From: Ophiocordyceps camponoti-saundersi (nom. inval.)
Taxonomy: Eukaryota > Ascomycota > Sordariomycetes > Hypocreales > Ophiocordycipitaceae
Assembly: GCA_003339415.1 (NCBI GenBank)
Contig: PDHQ01000707.1
Location: 1-10,652, forward strand
DNA: 10,652 nt
Direction of reading: 5' to 3'
In this document: positions 9,040 through 10,652 of the stretch, piece after piece
Position numbering within the stretch: position 1 is the stretch's first letter
Layout of the letters: each line of letters begins with the position of its first letter
Translations under genes and position numbers: made by a program
The notes under the pieces: model-generated
Told to the model about the DNA's origin: nothing
Databases searched by the model: none
Seen by the model: only the letters and a program-made list of their open reading frames with translations

Positions 9040-9534
9040 AATAACATCGTTTAGAAAGATTAGTTCTAGGTTATAAAATAGAGTAGGGAAAAGGGACGAG
9101 GCATAAAAAACGAAGGCTAAGTTAATTTAGTATATATTAAAGGTTCTATATATATATATATATAAAGAAAGAGAAGAAGAATAAGATAATAGAGAGTAGA
9201 AAAGGGGGCAATTCGTGTCTTATCGAAGAAGGAGCTAATATAGTTAGCAAGGTAGGACTTGTCTATTATCTCCTTTAATTAGGGTAGGCGACGTAGCAAG
9301 ACTGCCTTATTAATCTATATAACTTCCCGATTATTAAGCGAATTGCTGTTAGGAAGGAACTTAATTGCCGAGCAGGCAAGTTAGTTAGAAAAGGGGCAAA
9401 ACGAGGTTCTTAGTAATATCTTAAGAGCCTTAAGTTTATTATTATATTAAGTTAAGTGTAATCGCGTTCCTAAGCGTGTGCGGTAATCGGCAATTAGTGC
9501 TAAGAGATTAATCCCCCCCCCCTATCTCGGTTAC
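9040..9534 (-). other. 5' leader between the 5' LTR and gag
   Basis: This 495-base region lies between the 5' LTR and gag. The coding strand is C/T-rich from about 9165 to 9210. It holds an 18-base TA run (9147-9164) and a run of 10 C (9513-9522 on the plus strand). No coding frame is supported, though the gag frame stays partly open above the proposed start. The leader would have carried the primer-binding site and packaging signal. Confidence 0.6.
9517..9534 (-). other. Possible primer-binding site
   Basis: The tRNA primer of reverse transcription pairs just inside the 5' LTR. On the minus strand the first bases after the LTR read GTAACCGAGATAGGGG. If the last LTR bases and this segment are read together, TAG-TAACCGAGAT could be a RIP-altered TGG-TAACCGAGAT, whose complement ends in CCA like a tRNA. 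I could not assign a tRNA, and the LTR boundary is uncertain. Confidence 0.2.
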
Positions 9535-9740
9535 TAGCTAGATAGGTTAATAGCGGAGGGATTAAATAAACTAATTATAGGCATAAGAAATAGGCTTAAT
9601 ACGAAGATTAATAAGTGCCCTCGTTAATTAATATATATATATATCCTCTAAGAATAACTGCCCCTTATATAGGCAGTTAAGTAAGTGTTAGTTATATAAC
9701 TAGAATAACGTAATCCCCTTTTAACCTTCCCCCTCTAGCT
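9535..9740 (-). repeat. 5' LTR of the retrotransposon
   Basis: This is the second copy of the LTR, starting with TAGCTAGA and ending with TCTAGCT like the copy at 449-654. Similarity to the other copy stops after 9740 (gcctataag here against agtctatta there). As the upstream LTR it would carry the promoter of the genomic RNA. On the minus strand it has a CTATATAAG element (9664-9672) inside the loop and lower stem of a hairpin. Differences from the 3' LTR run in both directions, so RIP has hit the two copies separately. Confidence 0.85.
9656..9678 (-). promoter_or_regulatory. LTR hairpin with a TATA element in its loop
   Basis: AACTGCC and GGCAGTT form a stem around a loop that reads CTATATAAGG on the minus strand, a good TATA box. 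In the 3' LTR copy (570-592) the same place reads GTATAGG, so the loop differs by three transitions. A TATA box here would start transcription at roughly 9630-9640, inside the LTR, consistent with the U3-R layout. The dyad might be coincidental, or it might bind a regulator. Confidence 0.45.
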
Positions 9741-10620
9741 GCCTATAAGTACGGTACGTACCTGCTTATTAGTAAGATACGCCGTAGTGCGCACCTCTCT
9801 ATAAACCTACTTCGCCCGTCGGTAATAGCTAGTACGTACCTAACTACTTTACTTTTAACGATATTTTATAAAAATATAACTATTATTAGTTTTTTTTGCT
9901 ATATCGCTAGGGCTAAAAGTTAAATATAAAAAACCGGGCGGAGGAAGCTATAAGAGGCAGAGAGAAACTAAATACTTCCACTAATATTCTTATAACTATT
10001 ACGGATATTTATAGACGCCGCGAAATAAGTTATAAAGATTAGAAATATAAATAGTTCGGCGACGGTGAGAGATATGCGAAAATAAAATAGATATTAAATA
10101 AGTATAGAACGTAATAAAAGACTATTAGAGAGTTTAATTAAATAATATATTAAGCTTCCCTTTCTTTTAAAAGCTTTAGGGGATTAGGATATAAGGGGCG
10201 CTTAAGGGTTAAGATAGGATAGCGGCTATTACTAAGTATATAGCGTAGTTTAGTTTCCGTAGAAGATAAAGGAATTAAGTAGTATAGCTATCTTAAAAGT
10301 CGTATATCGCAAATCGAGTGTTAAAAGGTACTTATAGCAAAATTTCTACTAAACGGGATCATAGCTTTATCTTAAACCTTACACCTTTATATAATAAATT
10401 ACCTATTTAAATACTAGTTTAGAGGACTAAGGCTATCGATAAAGTAATCGTTACCTTGCTTCTCCTCGTTTCCTTCGTCTTTTTATAAAAAATAACTTCC
10501 TAGGAGAATTACTATTAGGCTTATGCCTATTTAGCTAAAGATCGCCTCTTCTATTAGTTAAAAACGACGGTGACCGAGGAAGTTACGCCCTGTAGGGATC
10601 TGCTGCGCTTGCTTAGATTG
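9741..10620. other. Right flank of the retrotransposon, no gene seen
   Basis: This is RIP-altered, AT-rich DNA upstream of the 5' LTR. The 10-base string GTACGTACCT occurs twice (about 9754-9763 and 9832-9841), and there is a palindromic GTGCGCAC near 9788-9795. No frame shows a protein family I recognise, and no tRNA or rRNA is visible. The last 50 bases (from about 10570) regain TpG dinucleotides, as if the mutation pressure fades there. It may be flanking chromosome or the remains of a second repeat. Confidence 0.5.
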
Positions 10621-10652
10621 CCCCCCCCCCCCCACAACCAAAACAACAACAA
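10621..10652. repeat. C13 homopolymer followed by CpA-rich, non-RIP sequence
   Basis: Thirteen C residues (10621-10633) are followed by 19 bases made only of A and C, with five CpA dinucleotides. CpA is nearly absent from the preceding 10.6 kb, so this end did not go through the same mutation process. It could be the edge of the repeat domain, the start of unique chromosome, or a low-complexity or assembly-edge artefact next to a homopolymer. Confidence 0.6.

Larger units (their letters stand above)
449..9740 (-). mobile_element. RIP-degraded Ty3/gypsy LTR retrotransposon
   Basis: The element spans about 9.3 kb between two direct LTRs and reads on the minus strand. The domain order is gag with a zinc knuckle, protease, reverse transcriptase, RNase H, integrase. 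Integrase after RNase H is the Ty3/gypsy (Metaviridae-like) order; in Ty1/copia it precedes RT. At about 9.3 kb it is long for a fungal gypsy element, because an extra reading frame of about 1.75 kb lies between pol and the 3' LTR. All frames carry many TAA/TAG stops, explained by CpA to TpA change on both strands, so the copy cannot make its own proteins. Both LTRs and all domains are still present without an obvious large deletion. The exact ends are uncertain by several bases. Confidence 0.93.

Noticed and set aside
9070..9104. An ATG on the minus strand at 9102-9104 as the gag start
   Set aside because: Its frame differs from the one holding the zinc knuckle and protease, and it meets stop codons within about a dozen codons. 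It could only be the start if an indel follows.
9147..9164. TA dinucleotide run as a functional element
   Set aside because: TpA is the end product of RIP everywhere in this window, so a TA run here is most likely a mutation product or simple repeat.

Overview
The window is a stretch of heavily mutated, gene-poor fungal DNA. Almost every CpA and TpG has become TpA, while CpG and CpC survive. In the 60 bases at 5401-5460, a hand count gives TpA 14, ApT 7, CpA+TpG 1 and ApC+GpT 6. This is the signature of repeat-induced point mutation (RIP), which points to a filamentous ascomycete (Pezizomycotina). The species cannot be told from the sequence. No intact protein-coding gene is visible; in-frame TAA and TAG codons occur every few dozen codons in every frame.

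Most of the window (about 449-9740) is one old Ty3/gypsy-type LTR retrotransposon on the minus strand. Its two LTRs (449-654 and 9535-9740) are about 206 bp each and about 88% identical by eye, with nearly all differences being transitions. Read on the minus strand from the 5' LTR (high coordinates), the order is: leader; gag with an RGG patch and a CCHC zinc knuckle; protease in the same frame as gag; a change to the -1 frame near 6350; then a pol frame with a linker, reverse transcriptase, RNase H and integrase. A separate third frame of about 585 codons (2547-790) lies between pol and the 3' LTR.

Despite the stops, the protein family signatures remain legible and each block keeps one frame. 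RT keeps its FDL and YIDD motifs, and RNase H keeps all four acidic residues. Integrase keeps one Asp of its triad, and the other two positions read Asn and Lys at the expected spacing. Losses are mostly where RIP would hit: Cys to Tyr in zinc sites, His to Tyr, Trp or Gln to stop, Met to Ile at starts.

The flanks (1-448 and 9741-10633) are also AT-rich and TpA-rich, with no recognisable gene. At the far right the character changes: a 13-base C run at 10621-10633 is followed by CpA-rich sequence, so the edge of the RIP-affected domain probably lies there. The most interesting points are the unrecognised third ORF, a possible -1 frameshift site between gag-protease and pol, and a TATA element placed in the loop of an LTR hairpin.
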